Below, piece after piece: positions 50,001 to 57,725 of a stretch of DNA of 64,000 nucleotides. Positions within the stretch are counted from its first letter, which is position 1. The number at the start of each line of letters is the position of its first letter. A model generated the notes under the pieces. It was given only the letters and a program-made list of their open reading frames with translations, ran no database searches and was not told the origin of the DNA. The DNA comes from an uncultured Bacteroidota bacterium (lineage in GTDB: Bacteria; Bacteroidota; Bacteroidia; Flavobacteriales_F; PHOS-HE28): NCBI GenBank assembly GCA_902826215.1, contig CADEDY010000008.1, forward strand, positions 1 through 64,000, given 5' to 3'. Position numbers and translations under genes: made by a program.

Positions 50001-50684
50001 AATAGCAGCGAAGTCCTCGCGGTCGCAACGCCCGTCCAAGTCGCGAGCGGATCGCAGTCCAATGCGAGCTCCACGGGCAATGGCAACGTGACACCGTCCA
50101 TCGCGACCAACGTTTCCACGGAGCCTGTGACCGCACCAAGGACCGAAGGCAACAGCGTGTTGGAGCCTCGCCCCACGAGCATTAGCGCAACATCGGGTGT
50201 TCAACCGGCCGTCATTCAAGCGCCTCTCAGCACAGCTGCGACCACCACGCCAGCGACCACGACCTCCACGAACGTTCTGGACAAGTATCCAGCAAGCGCA
50301 GAAGCCATCGTCGCTCAATTCGTACCACAGCCTGAAGCCACCGCGTACTACAACGTGCCAGGTGCTGCACCAGCTGATCAGGTGGAGTTGATCCGCGGAC
50401 TGTTCTACACCGTGCAGGTCGGTGTGTACAGCAAGCCGGTTGCTCTGGACAAGCTGTTCAACATCGTTCCGCTGAATAGCGAGCGCACCGAGACCGCCAA
50501 GATCCGCTACACCACCGGTCGCTACGGCGATACCGAACAAGCACGCATCCGCAAGGACCAAGCAGTTGCTTCGGGTGTGAAGGATGCCTTCATCACCGCT
50601 TACCTCAATGGCAAGCGCATCCCCATGCAAGAGGCTGCAGCCCTGCTCGAACGCTTCGGCGCCGATATCCTGGCAAAGCCCTAG
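44049..50684 (+). CDS. Giant PorE-like protein: TPR, PD40 propeller, regulatory domain, coiled coils, two SPOR-like domains
   Basis: A 2211-aa exported protein with signal peptide (MTRATGIVVCLLFAALASAQ). Domain order: TPR-like repeats (~20-130, EEKDYVHALPLYSQLVSLTP); PD40/WD40-like propeller blades (~195-340, TDQDEDFAFLHPDGKSFYFS); a carboxypeptidase-regulatory-like domain (~340-412). Long Ala/Glu/Arg-rich coiled coils follow (~450-800, ~1010-1470, ~1510-1800), split by Ser/Thr/Ala-rich low-complexity linkers. Two C-terminal SPOR-like domains come last (~1897-1975, VFKVQIGAFRKPIPEEAFSD; ~2117-2200, FYTVQVGVYSKPVALDKLFN). The first three domains in this order are those of PorE, a T9SS periplasmic protein, but the OmpA-like peptidoglycan-binding domain of PorE is absent. 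SPOR domains bind denuded peptidoglycan, so a wall-anchored role is inferred. Confidence 0.88.
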   Translation: MTRATGIVVCLLFAALASAQGDQQVRSKADGLFEEKDYVHALPLYSQLVSLTPSDRVLNYRFGTCLLFGGDDKDKAIGHLKFAVQDPSIPADAWYWLGRAYHLNYQFKDAQAAYQRYQGTGSKKELEGFSVAALDKQCRNGQQLLSNLKEITVRNKVEVDETEFFRFYELADIGGKIVVLPEELKSNLDKKSKERTLVYLPDKGGAFFFASYGKDGKTGRDIYRTELMPDGTFATPIKLAGYVNTDQDEDFAFLHPDGKSFYFSSKGHNSMGGYDVFRSAFDRGLDTFGPPENLDFAVNTPDDDLFYMTDAENKEACFASGRDSEQGKLHVYRVGTAQVPLVITVLKGTFASAFDPNDRKAHIKVEDAVTRERVADVRTDQNGLYVLALPRSGQFRYLVECGPSGRTHVGIVDVPRSSSPRAYRQELELTKQGDLEKLAIRNYFDTPLEEDMLALMMEEIKRRAKLDITSETPVVASSEPEPSIASDPLTQAGFAGDVTEAQAVSMAKKDAAEQELLMKELEEQSEQAFGIAVGSVADAERMAREAEALVNAASAMTDEEARSAKMVEAASLRQRSREANLRARAAYRTGQDMTTERLATQQRAAAASKLAMDLENAVTAKKPNETVTHLKTLKQRLDTKAGPDGDLTMAERARRTLSEQEKEAARNLTMANSKRTEENEFMDRIARSERELAETKNKSRKDELARQITQEKQQLAYLHDEVEGAFTKARGLEHETSVLRGEHALTRYLTVGEKHTTATELSKEQVAGLGQRIAGADSRIASIPIDQRYDAMVTTNTADVEARSFNWGADPGMATADARSVATQAQQRDASRDAERANARTVATPTGDLAQGEVRSGAQDGTTTVRGNEDLANAGSAVGQLNTEVEGAEDQVSTTDPVNNGANDGATERAVDATAMQSGTGTTERTENASSVEPVSSERSIGAYGQDRSGTDVVASAAIPKNASTDQDRTEPVGSTAEEQEGPSVSQPSEVSAPRAAEEQRELDAFLLENQKAELQQALAAQRKSEIRDSLQQMIDQVDARLQANNATATTSRDETGTADDYSMEDVDMDRMPATFYAETKDEDIITMVFSDYESDKQRLQGLDEANARLQGLSGLELMLADSLRGELVRQAAVLELAPERGEQILPKMERLRVMRQDHLNRAETLKREGEEVILSRTAVGDDVRSEVVQRTRVNYALGEHPVNDRFIAVVPDAQEIYTSKVEHRSSKVDEAVSMKEADLVRMQVLDEQIDALEDSMVGKPRKDYDKLRKSTDKLIDERMIIRAELGQRSAFLMKEEWRTANDSLKRVDKTMATKGLAPDENLLMMAQGMQTEARALFTKAEGLRKQADRSEDILLRDSLFRTAYGSELEALAQIDRAITVKTYLISDEFQRGETLAYETIARRVLGIDEPQLAQATPAGTSITTTAASEGSDARVEVEPAVSIATRAESEEPASNVEPSTAVAATVGENSDATTTVAERTEPNEVPSTVVGEVASSTAAAGDTERARMEAREFANRTEAQLPVDALKPIKRYEDYLKGENIVLRQEGLDPNNDPQLLAIKAERAAATSSELEQRSLELADQATAIEDSMTTARKRDREELEQLAARTRIESDSLHEASLRLAEEARATELEKRDAEQAKVLRDRLVKYYYLTGEEQAMVVGNEDESRYFQAKARALEQYDAAADAEGSARINRELSTVLANEIATVKRDQAAGRLTPDEAQAKNEVLTARADQLAARADSLTNVAARLRGAAGINENQAAVMLQGLPADRSSETMALEMRTRRTEALLAETRDQAGPGAAVPNASSGNVASALPASDASSNSGATASARPTRAITAPFGTDGRAAAERAARPIAEVPELFDGSAFPEQLVNDIFALRPTAERAATPIPMDVRMPSGLVFKVQIGAFRKPIPEEAFSDMTPVMGEHTSNGLVRYTAGLFTGFDQAAGAKDKVRDRGYRDAFVVAYRDGVRIPLAEAMRQSRAAANSSEVLAVATPVQVASGSQSNASSTGNGNVTPSIATNVSTEPVTAPRTEGNSVLEPRPTSISATSGVQPAVIQAPLSTAATTTPATTTSTNVLDKYPASAEAIVAQFVPQPEATAYYNVPGAAPADQVELIRGLFYTVQVGVYSKPVALDKLFNIVPLNSERTETAKIRYTTGRYGDTEQARIRKDQAVASGVKDAFITAYLNGKRIPMQEAAALLERFGADILAKP

Positions 50685-50754
50685 TGCTCTGGCCTGAGGA
50701 ACGGGCCAGCGTCGATCATCTTGGAGGATCGTGGGCGCAGTCGGGCGACCGTCG

Positions 50755-50762
50755 TAATTTTG
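50755..50762 (+). promoter_or_regulatory. Perfect TAATTTTG box 4 nt before clpS
   Basis: Full match to TAnnTTTG, followed by TCCC and the ATG of clpS. Transcription from here would start at or within the start codon. Confidence 0.5.
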
Positions 50763-50766
50763 TCCC

Positions 50767-51054
50767 ATGTCCATGCGCAACCAGTTCTCTCCGGAGGAAC
50801 TTCTGCTCGAGGAGGTTCTCTGCGAGACCGGCCCGGTCCGTGAGATCGTGCTGCACAACGATGATGTGAACACTTTCGATCATGTGATCCTCTCCCTGAT
50901 GGAGGTCTGTGATCATGAGCCCATCCAAGCCGAACAATGCGCTTGGATCGTACACAACAACGGTAAGTGCAGCGTGAAACGCGGCACCTTCGACCAGCTC
51001 GAAGCCCGTTGCCATGCCCTGCAGGACCGGGGGCTTTCCGCTGTGATCCAATAG
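50767..51054 (+). CDS. clpS: ATP-dependent Clp protease adaptor ClpS
   Basis: A 95-aa adaptor that delivers N-degron substrates to ClpAP/ClpCP. The core REIVLHNDDVNTFDHVILSL carries the family's hallmark N-D-D-x-x-T/N-F motif. HNNGKCSVKRGTFDQLEARC completes the Clp-binding surface, and LSAVIQ ends the protein. The N-terminal ~20 residues are the usual flexible arm. Length is normal. It is probably co-transcribed with the M48 protease gene that starts 3 bp downstream, an apt grouping of proteolysis genes. No clpA is nearby. Confidence 0.96.
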   Translation: MSMRNQFSPEELLLEEVLCETGPVREIVLHNDDVNTFDHVILSLMEVCDHEPIQAEQCAWIVHNNGKCSVKRGTFDQLEARCHALQDRGLSAVIQ

Positions 51055-51057
51055 TCC

Positions 51058-51852
51058 ATGCCAACGAAAGCGATCTTTTTTCTCTTCGCGATCCTCGTGA
51101 TGGAGGGCTGCGCCAAAGTTCCGATCACCGGTCGTCGCCAGCTTAACCTGGTGAATGAAGGAGAGATGATGGCCATGGCCGATACGCAGTACGGCGAGTT
51201 CCTGCATGAGAACCAACCGATGCCGGATGGCAGCGCCGATGTGCAGCGTGTTCGGACGATCGGGAACCGCTTGGCCCAAGCCGCCACGACCTATCTGAAT
51301 GAGAACAATGCCTCTGATCGGATCGCTGGTTTCGAGTGGCAGTTCAATGTGGTCAATGACCCTACGGTGAACGCTTGGTGCATGCCCGGCGGTAAGGTCG
51401 TGGTCTATACCGGGATCCTACCGGTCACCCAGAACGATGCGGGCTTGGCGGTGGTGATGGGCCACGAGATCGCCCATGCGATCGCGCGCCATGGCAACGA
51501 ACGCATGAGCCAAGGCCTTGCCGTGCAAGGAGCGGGAATGACGCTCGAGGTCCTGACCCAGCAGAAACCCTCACTCGCCGGGGATCTGTTCCTTCAGAGC
51601 TACGGCATCGGTTCCCAGTTGGGTATGCTCGCGTACAGCCGCAAGCATGAGAGCGAAGCCGATAAGATGGGTTTGGTCTTCATGGCCATGGCCGGATACG
51701 ACCCCCGCGAAGCACCGAAGTTCTGGGAGCGCATGAGCGGTGGTGGAGGACAAGCACCGCCGGAGATCCTCAGCACGCACCCGAGCGACGAGACCCGGAT
51801 GCGCGACCTCGAGGCCTACATGCCTGAGGCGTTGAAGTACTACAAGCCGTAA
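51058..51852 (+). CDS. M48 family metallopeptidase lipoprotein
   Basis: A 264-aa protein with a lipoprotein signal (MPTKAIFFLFAILVMEGCAK, Cys18), hence envelope-anchored. The catalytic zinc motif is VMGHEIAHAIARHG (HEIAH, residues 136-140). The third ligand lies in SRKHESEADKMGLVFMAMAG. The substrate-binding region NDPTVNAWCMPGGKVVVYTG is typical. The family (LoiP, BepA, YcaL) degrades misfolded outer-membrane proteins. It follows clpS by 3 bp and precedes the SanA/YdcF-like gene by 42 bp. No TPR tail is present, so it is nearer LoiP/YcaL in length than BepA. Confidence 0.95.
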   Translation: MPTKAIFFLFAILVMEGCAKVPITGRRQLNLVNEGEMMAMADTQYGEFLHENQPMPDGSADVQRVRTIGNRLAQAATTYLNENNASDRIAGFEWQFNVVNDPTVNAWCMPGGKVVVYTGILPVTQNDAGLAVVMGHEIAHAIARHGNERMSQGLAVQGAGMTLEVLTQQKPSLAGDLFLQSYGIGSQLGMLAYSRKHESEADKMGLVFMAMAGYDPREAPKFWERMSGGGGQAPPEILSTHPSDETRMRDLEAYMPEALKYYKP

Positions 51853-51894
51853 TTGCAGGGTATCGGTCGATCATCGGGGCTCTACCTTGCGCCC

Positions 51895-52629
51895 ATGCGG
51901 GACATGCTGCCTACGCTCGGAATGCTGGCTGGCTGGCTCGGTCGGGTGGTCAAGCATTGGTTCCGGAGATTGCTTCTCGTTTCTGGCTTTGGTGCCTTTC
52001 TGCTCGCCGCACTCGCCTTCACGAGGATCCCCTTCGATGTGCACCGGTGGTTGGGCTTGGCTGCCGGTGAATGCACGGGTCAGGTCGATGTGATCGTGGT
52101 CCTCGGTGGCAGCGGAATGCCCTCTGGCCCGGAACTGCTGCGGCTTCATCGCGCAGCTGAACTGGCCAAGGAGAACCCGCACGCTTCCGTTCTGGTGGTG
52201 CACCCCGATACGGCCGATGCCATGCTTCAAATGATCCAGGAACTGGGCCTTCGTGGAGTTTCCAGGGATCGGATGCTCCTGATCACGCAAGGCGATAACA
52301 CGCGCGCTCAAGCCTTGGAGGTTACGAAGAGCATGGTGGATCGAACCGCCCGAATGGCCTTGGTCACCGCTCCGGAGAACATGTACCGCAGTGTGCTTGC
52401 CTTTCGACGGGTCGGAGTGCGGGACGTTTGCGGTTCACCGGCTTGGGACCATGCCATGAACCATGATTTCAACTACGCACACAAGACCATCGGGGGCAAG
52501 GCTTGGGCCCCGGATGTCTCCGATAACCCCGGGCTGCGCTACACGTTCTGGAACTACCTGAAGTTGGAGATCACCTGTTTACGGGAGTTCGCAGCCATCG
52601 TCTATTACTGGCTGAACGACTGGATCTGA
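51895..52629 (+). CDS. SanA/ElyC/YdcF-family membrane protein (DUF218)
   Basis: A 244-aa protein with one N-terminal membrane helix (RRLLLVSGFGAFLLAALAF). A DUF218 domain follows: QVDVIVVLGGSGMPSGPELL, RLHRAAELAKENPHASVLVV and LLITQGDNTRAQALEVTKSM, with the conserved family Glu-then-GD/NT pattern weakly present. The family includes SanA and ElyC, which affect envelope permeability and peptidoglycan lipid-carrier metabolism; the biochemistry is unsettled. The ATG at 51895 is chosen because a TACCTTGC box ends 4 nt before it. A TTG-start version at 51853 would begin directly after the upstream stop. The final segment LKLEITCLREFAAIVYYWLN is distinctive. Confidence 0.85.
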   Translation: MRDMLPTLGMLAGWLGRVVKHWFRRLLLVSGFGAFLLAALAFTRIPFDVHRWLGLAAGECTGQVDVIVVLGGSGMPSGPELLRLHRAAELAKENPHASVLVVHPDTADAMLQMIQELGLRGVSRDRMLLITQGDNTRAQALEVTKSMVDRTARMALVTAPENMYRSVLAFRRVGVRDVCGSPAWDHAMNHDFNYAHKTIGGKAWAPDVSDNPGLRYTFWNYLKLEITCLREFAAIVYYWLNDWI

Positions 52630-52647
52630 TCGTCTTCACCCAGCTAG

Positions 52648-52677
52648 TTCAACGGAACTCGAAAATACCTATCTTCG
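52648..52677 (+). promoter_or_regulatory. Candidate promoter of tRNA-Arg
   Basis: TATCTTCG at 52670-52677, preceded about 20 bp upstream by TTC at 52648 as a weak -33 partner. The mature tRNA begins 15 nt after the box, a typical spacing. Confidence 0.45.
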
Positions 52678-52692
52678 CAGCCGTTTTTCAGG

Positions 52693-52766
52693 GGACCCGT
52701 AGCTCAATTGGATAGAGCACCTGACTACGGATCAGGAGGTTTGGGGTTCGACTCCCTACGGGTTCA
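52693..52766 (+). tRNA. tRNA-Arg (anticodon ACG)
   Basis: A 74-nt cloverleaf: acceptor GGACCCG with CGGGTTC (one G-T pair), T8-A9, D-stem GCTC/GAGC, anticodon stem CCTGA/TCAGG around CTACGGA (anticodon ACG, decoded as ICG after deamination), T-arm TGGGG-TTCGACT-CCCTA, discriminator A. CCA is not encoded. Confidence 0.97.
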
Positions 52767-52773
52767 CGAATGA

Positions 52774-52804
52774 GCAAAGCGCCGCAAGGCGCTTTGTGCA
52801 TTTT
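52774..52804 (+). terminator. Intrinsic terminator after tRNA-Arg
   Basis: CAAAGCGCC-GCAA-GGCGCTTTG is a 9-bp perfect stem with a GCAA tetraloop, followed by TGCATTTT. It lies 8 nt past the tRNA. Confidence 0.85.
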
Positions 52805-53056
52805 GGGAGGTCGTGGTGCCGTACAGTGCATCTGCGTTCTTGTGCAAGTGGAACCGGCGGGCGGTCCCAAAGCCCCCCGAGCGGCTATTCGCCCAAGGTC
52901 AAATTCGAATTGGCTTCGCTATACGTCCGTCGTGGATTATTACGGTTCCATTGGCTGGTATTTCCTGTCCGTCGAAACATTTCGACGCTGGGCCGAGTAC
53001 AACGCCCCGCTGAACACAGCTCTAGACCAATGGAAAGAACCTCGAACTCTCCCTCA

Positions 53057-56000
53057 ATGACAGGTCGCTTCTTGCGCCCAATGCTTACACTGGCCTTGCT
53101 GCTGGTGTTGGTGGCCGACGCGCTACCGCAGATCTCCCAGACCTTCACCGCGAACGGCACCTATACCGTGCCTGCAGGGGTGACTCAGGTGACCGTTGAA
53201 TGTTGGGGAGGTGGTGGACAAGGCAGTTCCCGCAGTTCATCCGGGCGAGGAGGTGGAGCCGGTGGTGGTGCTTATGCGCGAAGTGTACTAGCTGTAAGTC
53301 CAGGTAACTATACCGTGACCGTCGGCCAAGGAAGTAATTCAACCGCCCCAGGAGGCGATTCTTGGTTCGGAACCTCAACAACGATCCTTGCTAAAGGAGG
53401 AGGTTCTGCGGCCAATAACAGTACGAACGGCGCTACCGGTGGCTCTGCTGCGGCCAGCATCGGAACGGTGAAGTTCGGTGGTGGCGATGGCGCTGACGCT
53501 TCAGGGACGGCCGGTGGAGGAGGTGGTTCGTCCGCTGGAAATGCCGCGAACGGTGTTGATGCAACAAGCGTCAACGGAGCTACTGCTCCTGCGGGAGGCG
53601 GTGACGGTGGAGATGGCCGAGATGGTAACGGCAATGGATTCAACGGCTCTGCTCCGGGCGGTGGCGGTGGCGGTGCGGAACGAACCAGTGGTACTCGTAG
53701 TGGCGGAGACGGCGGCGATGGTCAAGTCATCGTCACGTACGACTACCCGAATGGACTGTGCATGGCTGCGGTTTCCTACAATGCACTCCCCGACAACGGC
53801 TGCGCTTCCAGCAACAACCTGGTCGTTCCCGTGGCGATCAGCGGCTTGCCGACCACCCTCGGAACTGGCGCCGGCAACGCCCGCCTGGAAAGCGTCGAGG
53901 TGATCGTCAGTCATACCTACAACCGCGATATCCACATCAGCCTTACAGCGCCCGGCGGCGTTACCCGTAACCTCATCCTCGACCGTTTCGGGAACGGGGA
54001 TAACCTCGGTAACCCTGCTGCTTGCCCAGGATCCCCTTTGATCTTCCTGGACGGAGGAACAGCCTTGACGGCGACCAATACCAGCAATGTCACCGGTACC
54101 TATGCCCCGGAAGAGACCCTTGACGGCTTCGCCGGAAACCCGAACGGCAACTGGACCTTCACCATTTGTGACAATGAAGCGCTAGATACCGGTAACCTCC
54201 GGTACTTGAAGCTCAACTTCTGCACCGTCCCACAGATCACCGCAGCCACCAGCAACAGCCCGATCTGTGCCGGCGGTAGCCTCAGCCTCAGCGCCACGGC
54301 AACGGGTACGGCTCCTTTGATCTACGCCTGGACCGGTACTGGCACCTACAGCCCAGACGCGGCCAATGCAACCCCAACCGTTTCCGGCGCAGAATCAGGC
54401 AATTACAACATCACGGTCAGCAACGGTTGCGGTTCCACGAATACCGATGTGGCGGTCACCGTTACCACCCCGGCTTCCGCGACGATCAGCTACGGTGGTC
54501 TTCCGTTCTGCCAAGGGGCAGGTACGGCCTCCGTTACCCGCACGGGCACCGCCGGAGGTAGCTATACTGCTACGCCTGCGGGACTTACCCTCGACAACAG
54601 TACCGGTCTCGTGACCCTTGGTTCCAGTTCGACGGGTTCCTATACCGTGACCTATACCGTCCCGGCAGCAGGCGGATGTCCCTTGTTCTCGACCACGGCA
54701 GGTATCACCATCAACACCACCCCGGTCCGCTACCAGGATCAGGACGGCGATGGATTCGGTGACCCCGCGAGCTTCATAACCTCCTGTACCCCAGTAGCTG
54801 GGTACGTGAGCAACAGCACGGACAACTGCCCAACGCTCTTCGGCCTTATCGGCGATGCCTGCGATGATGCCGATGCCAATACCACCAACGACCTGATCAA
54901 CGGCTCCTGCGTGTGCGCCGGAACCAACACGCCTTGGTACAGCCAAGGAAGCGGAACGGCCGGTGATGCCATCTGGAGCCACAACATCGGTGGTCCAGGA
55001 GGGGCGGCAACGTTCAATTCCAATTCGATCGTGATCGTGCAAGCGGGTCATTCTGTCAGCTTGGTCGGTAATACCGATGTGAATGATCTGACCCTAGCGG
55101 CCACCTCGACCCTGACCTTGGGTTCGAATACGCTGACCGTACATGGTTCAAGTGCTCAGATCAACGGATTCCTCGGCGGTGGAACCGGAACCATGGTCAT
55201 GCAACCCGCTTCGAGTGCTACTTTAAGTGGATCAGGTACATTGAATCTCAATAACCTGACCATCAATGCTCCAACTGGTGTTACTTGCAGTGCCAATGCA
55301 GGCATTCGGGGAACCTTGTTGCTCAGCGATGGCGTCTTCACAGCAAGTGGTGTCGTGAGCTTGGTGAGCAACGCTTCCGGCACCGGTCGTCTCGGTCCAG
55401 TAGCGGCTACGGCTTCCTATTCCGGCAACCTCACCGTGAACCGTTTCATTCCCGCAGGTGCGACGAATTGGCGGATGTTGGGCAGCTCGGTGAGCGGCCA
55501 AACGGTGGATGATCTGAAGGACGATTTCTTCACCGCTGGCTTCCCCGGATCCCACTATCCCAACTTCTTCAACCCGATCAACAGTGGCATCTTCTGGCCA
55601 AGCATCCGTTGGTACGATGAGACCAATACCGGCGCAGCGGTCATAAACGGGTTGACCGGCGCGACCAGCAACACCCAAGCCATGGCAACGGGTCAAGGCT
55701 TCGCGGCCTGGTCCGGCAGCACGTTCGCCACAACCACGGCCTTCACGGTGGACATGACCGGTGTGCCGAACGTGGCCAGCAGCCCGATCGCCTTGCCGAT
55801 GTCCTACACCAACACCGGCGTGCCTGCCACCGATGGCTGGAACATGGTGAGCAATCCACTTCCAAGCCCGATCGCCTTCGATCAGATCAGCCGAGGTAGC
55901 GATGTGGAGGATTTCATCACCTACTTCGATCCCGCAACAGGGAACAACGCAACGTGGGATATCAGCCTGGGCATTGGTCTGAACAATGGCACGAACACCG

Positions 56001-57520
56001 TCCAAAGCAGCCAAGGCTTCTGGTTGAAGGCCGTTGGTAGCAACGTGACCACCACCGTGAGCGAAAGCGCAAAGGTGGCCGACAACACCGGCGGTTTCTT
56101 CGGTGGCGACCAGGAGCAGACCGCCAATATCGTGCGCCTGCAGATCTCCAGTTCCATGAACCAATACAGCGACGAGACCCTCGTGGTCTTCAGCGAAGGG
56201 GCTCCCGAGACCAACGGTGACGACGTGCCGAAGTTCGTCTTCGCACACCCCGAGGCACCGCAGATCGCGACCGTGGGCGACGAAGGCCAGATGATCGCCA
56301 TCAACGCCTATGGACCCTACACCATCGACATCAGCATTCCTGTGATGGTGGACGTGGCTATCAATGGCGACTACACGATCACCGCTAACGGATTGAATCT
56401 CATAGGCTTGAGCTGTGTGCGACTGGAGGATCTGGCCTTGAACATCAGCACCCCGCTGGTGGAAGGCGCTTCCTACACCTTCACCGCTTTGGCCAACGAT
56501 GATCCGAACAACGTGCGCTTCATCCTGCATGCCAGCGCTCCGCTCCAATTCAGCACCACCGCAGCCAGCTGTGCGGGTCGCGATGATGGTGCCGCCAGCG
56601 TCGAGATCGGTAGCGGTCCGGTGGACATCCTGTGGATGGATGCCAACGGCATCGTGCTCCTCGAACAGAACGGGGTACAGGCCGGACCGAGCGAAATCGT
56701 CGCCTTGGAAGCCGGTGAGTACAGCATCAGCATCACCAGCACCGCTGGTTGCGGTAACCTGGTGCAGGCCTTCGCCATCGACGAGCCGACCGGCTTGGAA
56801 GTGCAGGCCGATGCCATGCCGACCAGCTGCCCCGAGTCCGAGGATGGTACCATCGACCTGATGGTGCTGGGCGGAAACGCACCCTACACCTACCTCTGGA
56901 GCAACGGTGCCACCGACAGCGCCATCGAAGTGGCGGCCGGTACCTACACCGTGGAGGTCACCGATGCCAACGGATGCAGCCTGGCACCGCAAGAGTACCT
57001 CGTGAGCGCAGGTGAAGGCCCCGAGGCCGGCATCTCCGTGGAAAGCGTGAGCGTGATGGTAGGGGATGAGGTCACCTTCTTCGTCGCTACGGCGATCGGG
57101 GTATCCAACACCTGGGACTTCGGCGACGGCAACACGAGCACCGAGTTGGAGCCTACACACACCTACGATACTCCGGGCAACTACACCATCACCCTCACGG
57201 TGGATGACGGCACCTGCACCAGCATCGCCGAACTGGAACTGACCGTGGAGACCACCACGGGCCTACCGACCGTCGTCGGCCAAACCCTCAATGCCTGGGT
57301 GAGTGGCGACGTGATCGTGATCGACCACAACTTCAACGACAACCAGCCCGTGCTCGTGCGCGTACTCAGCACCAACGGCCAACTGGTTCAAGAACACCGC
57401 TTCGCCGGACAGCCAGCACGCCTTACTCTCCCAACGGCCGAATTGGCCACGGGCGTCTGGCTGGTCCGGATCAGCAGCGGCCCAAGCGCAAGGACCTTCT
57501 CATTGCCCGTGGTGCACTAG
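53057..57520 (+). CDS. Multidomain T9SS cell-surface protein (glycine-rich, P-domain, PKD)
   Basis: A 1487-aa exported protein. The start at 53057 gives a signal peptide ([20 protein letters not shown]); an ATG at 53030 is also possible. The long open frame back to 52796 crosses the tRNA terminator and is rejected. Order: glycine-rich domain (~30-230, [20 protein letters not shown]); proprotein-convertase P-like domain (~240-390); Ig-like modules; a thrombospondin-type-3-like calcium segment (DQDGDGFGD, ~560). A beta-helical DUF-like stretch shared with the third gene comes next (~620-1030). Then a shared module (~1039-1160, [20 protein letters not shown]), SprB-like repeats, a PKD domain ([12 protein letters not shown], ~1353) and a type A T9SS tail ([13 protein letters not shown]...[11 protein letters not shown]). 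Probably an adhesin or structural surface protein. Confidence 0.9.
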   Translation: MTGRFLRPMLTLALLLVLVADALPQISQTFTANGTYTVPAGVTQVTVECWGGGGQGSSRSSSGRGGGAGGGAYARSVLAVSPGNYTVTVGQGSNSTAPGGDSWFGTSTTILAKGGGSAANNSTNGATGGSAAASIGTVKFGGGDGADASGTAGGGGGSSAGNAANGVDATSVNGATAPAGGGDGGDGRDGNGNGFNGSAPGGGGGGAERTSGTRSGGDGGDGQVIVTYDYPNGLCMAAVSYNALPDNGCASSNNLVVPVAISGLPTTLGTGAGNARLESVEVIVSHTYNRDIHISLTAPGGVTRNLILDRFGNGDNLGNPAACPGSPLIFLDGGTALTATNTSNVTGTYAPEETLDGFAGNPNGNWTFTICDNEALDTGNLRYLKLNFCTVPQITAATSNSPICAGGSLSLSATATGTAPLIYAWTGTGTYSPDAANATPTVSGAESGNYNITVSNGCGSTNTDVAVTVTTPASATISYGGLPFCQGAGTASVTRTGTAGGSYTATPAGLTLDNSTGLVTLGSSSTGSYTVTYTVPAAGGCPLFSTTAGITINTTPVRYQDQDGDGFGDPASFITSCTPVAGYVSNSTDNCPTLFGLIGDACDDADANTTNDLINGSCVCAGTNTPWYSQGSGTAGDAIWSHNIGGPGGAATFNSNSIVIVQAGHSVSLVGNTDVNDLTLAATSTLTLGSNTLTVHGSSAQINGFLGGGTGTMVMQPASSATLSGSGTLNLNNLTINAPTGVTCSANAGIRGTLLLSDGVFTASGVVSLVSNASGTGRLGPVAATASYSGNLTVNRFIPAGATNWRMLGSSVSGQTVDDLKDDFFTAGFPGSHYPNFFNPINSGIFWPSIRWYDETNTGAAVINGLTGATSNTQAMATGQGFAAWSGSTFATTTAFTVDMTGVPNVASSPIALPMSYTNTGVPATDGWNMVSNPLPSPIAFDQISRGSDVEDFITYFDPATGNNATWDISLGIGLNNGTNTVQSSQGFWLKAVGSNVTTTVSESAKVADNTGGFFGGDQEQTANIVRLQISSSMNQYSDETLVVFSEGAPETNGDDVPKFVFAHPEAPQIATVGDEGQMIAINAYGPYTIDISIPVMVDVAINGDYTITANGLNLIGLSCVRLEDLALNISTPLVEGASYTFTALANDDPNNVRFILHASAPLQFSTTAASCAGRDDGAASVEIGSGPVDILWMDANGIVLLEQNGVQAGPSEIVALEAGEYSISITSTAGCGNLVQAFAIDEPTGLEVQADAMPTSCPESEDGTIDLMVLGGNAPYTYLWSNGATDSAIEVAAGTYTVEVTDANGCSLAPQEYLVSAGEGPEAGISVESVSVMVGDEVTFFVATAIGVSNTWDFGDGNTSTELEPTHTYDTPGNYTITLTVDDGTCTSIAELELTVETTTGLPTVVGQTLNAWVSGDVIVIDHNFNDNQPVLVRVLSTNGQLVQEHRFAGQPARLTLPTAELATGVWLVRISSGPSARTFSLPVVH

Positions 57521-57544
57521 GCGGTACCGCGTTCCCCTCAGGCG

Positions 57545-57569
57545 CAGCCCCCGGTAACCCCGGGGGCTG
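57545..57569 (+). terminator. Hairpin terminator after the first T9SS surface gene
   Basis: CAGCCCCCGG-TAACC-CCGGGGGCTG, a perfect 10-bp stem 24 nt past the stop codon; only a weak T-rich tail (TTGCGTT) follows. Confidence 0.7.
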
Positions 57570-57725
57570 TTGCGTTCCACCCCTCCGGTCATGGGCGCTT
57601 TCGGCCGGTCGGTCCACGCCGCAATGGGCGCTGGTCGAATGGTTCGGTGCCGAATGGAACCCTGCACCACCGGCCGCGTAGCATCACGCAGCAGGGCTTC
57701 CCTGTGCCACTCAACCCGAAGGACC

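Noticed and set aside
50690-50711. CTGGCC/GGCCAG hairpin after the 2211-aa gene
   Set aside because: Short stem, long loop and no T-tract, so not called as a terminator.
52971-52986. GTCGAAA-CA-TTTCGAC inverted repeat in the 260-bp gap before the surface genes
   Set aside because: Loop of only 2 nt, no T-tract, no second copy; could be an operator but nothing else supports it.
52796-53056. N-terminal extension of the first T9SS surface gene back to 52796
   Set aside because: It would begin inside the tRNA-Arg terminator and lacks a signal peptide; the ATG at 53057 (or 53030) gives a proper signal sequence.
55232-57160. Long minus-strand frames inside the T9SS surface genes (also 57759-59045 and 61023-63395)
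   Set aside because: Gly/His/Val-rich antisense translations of repetitive surface-protein genes; the plus-strand frames have clear domains.
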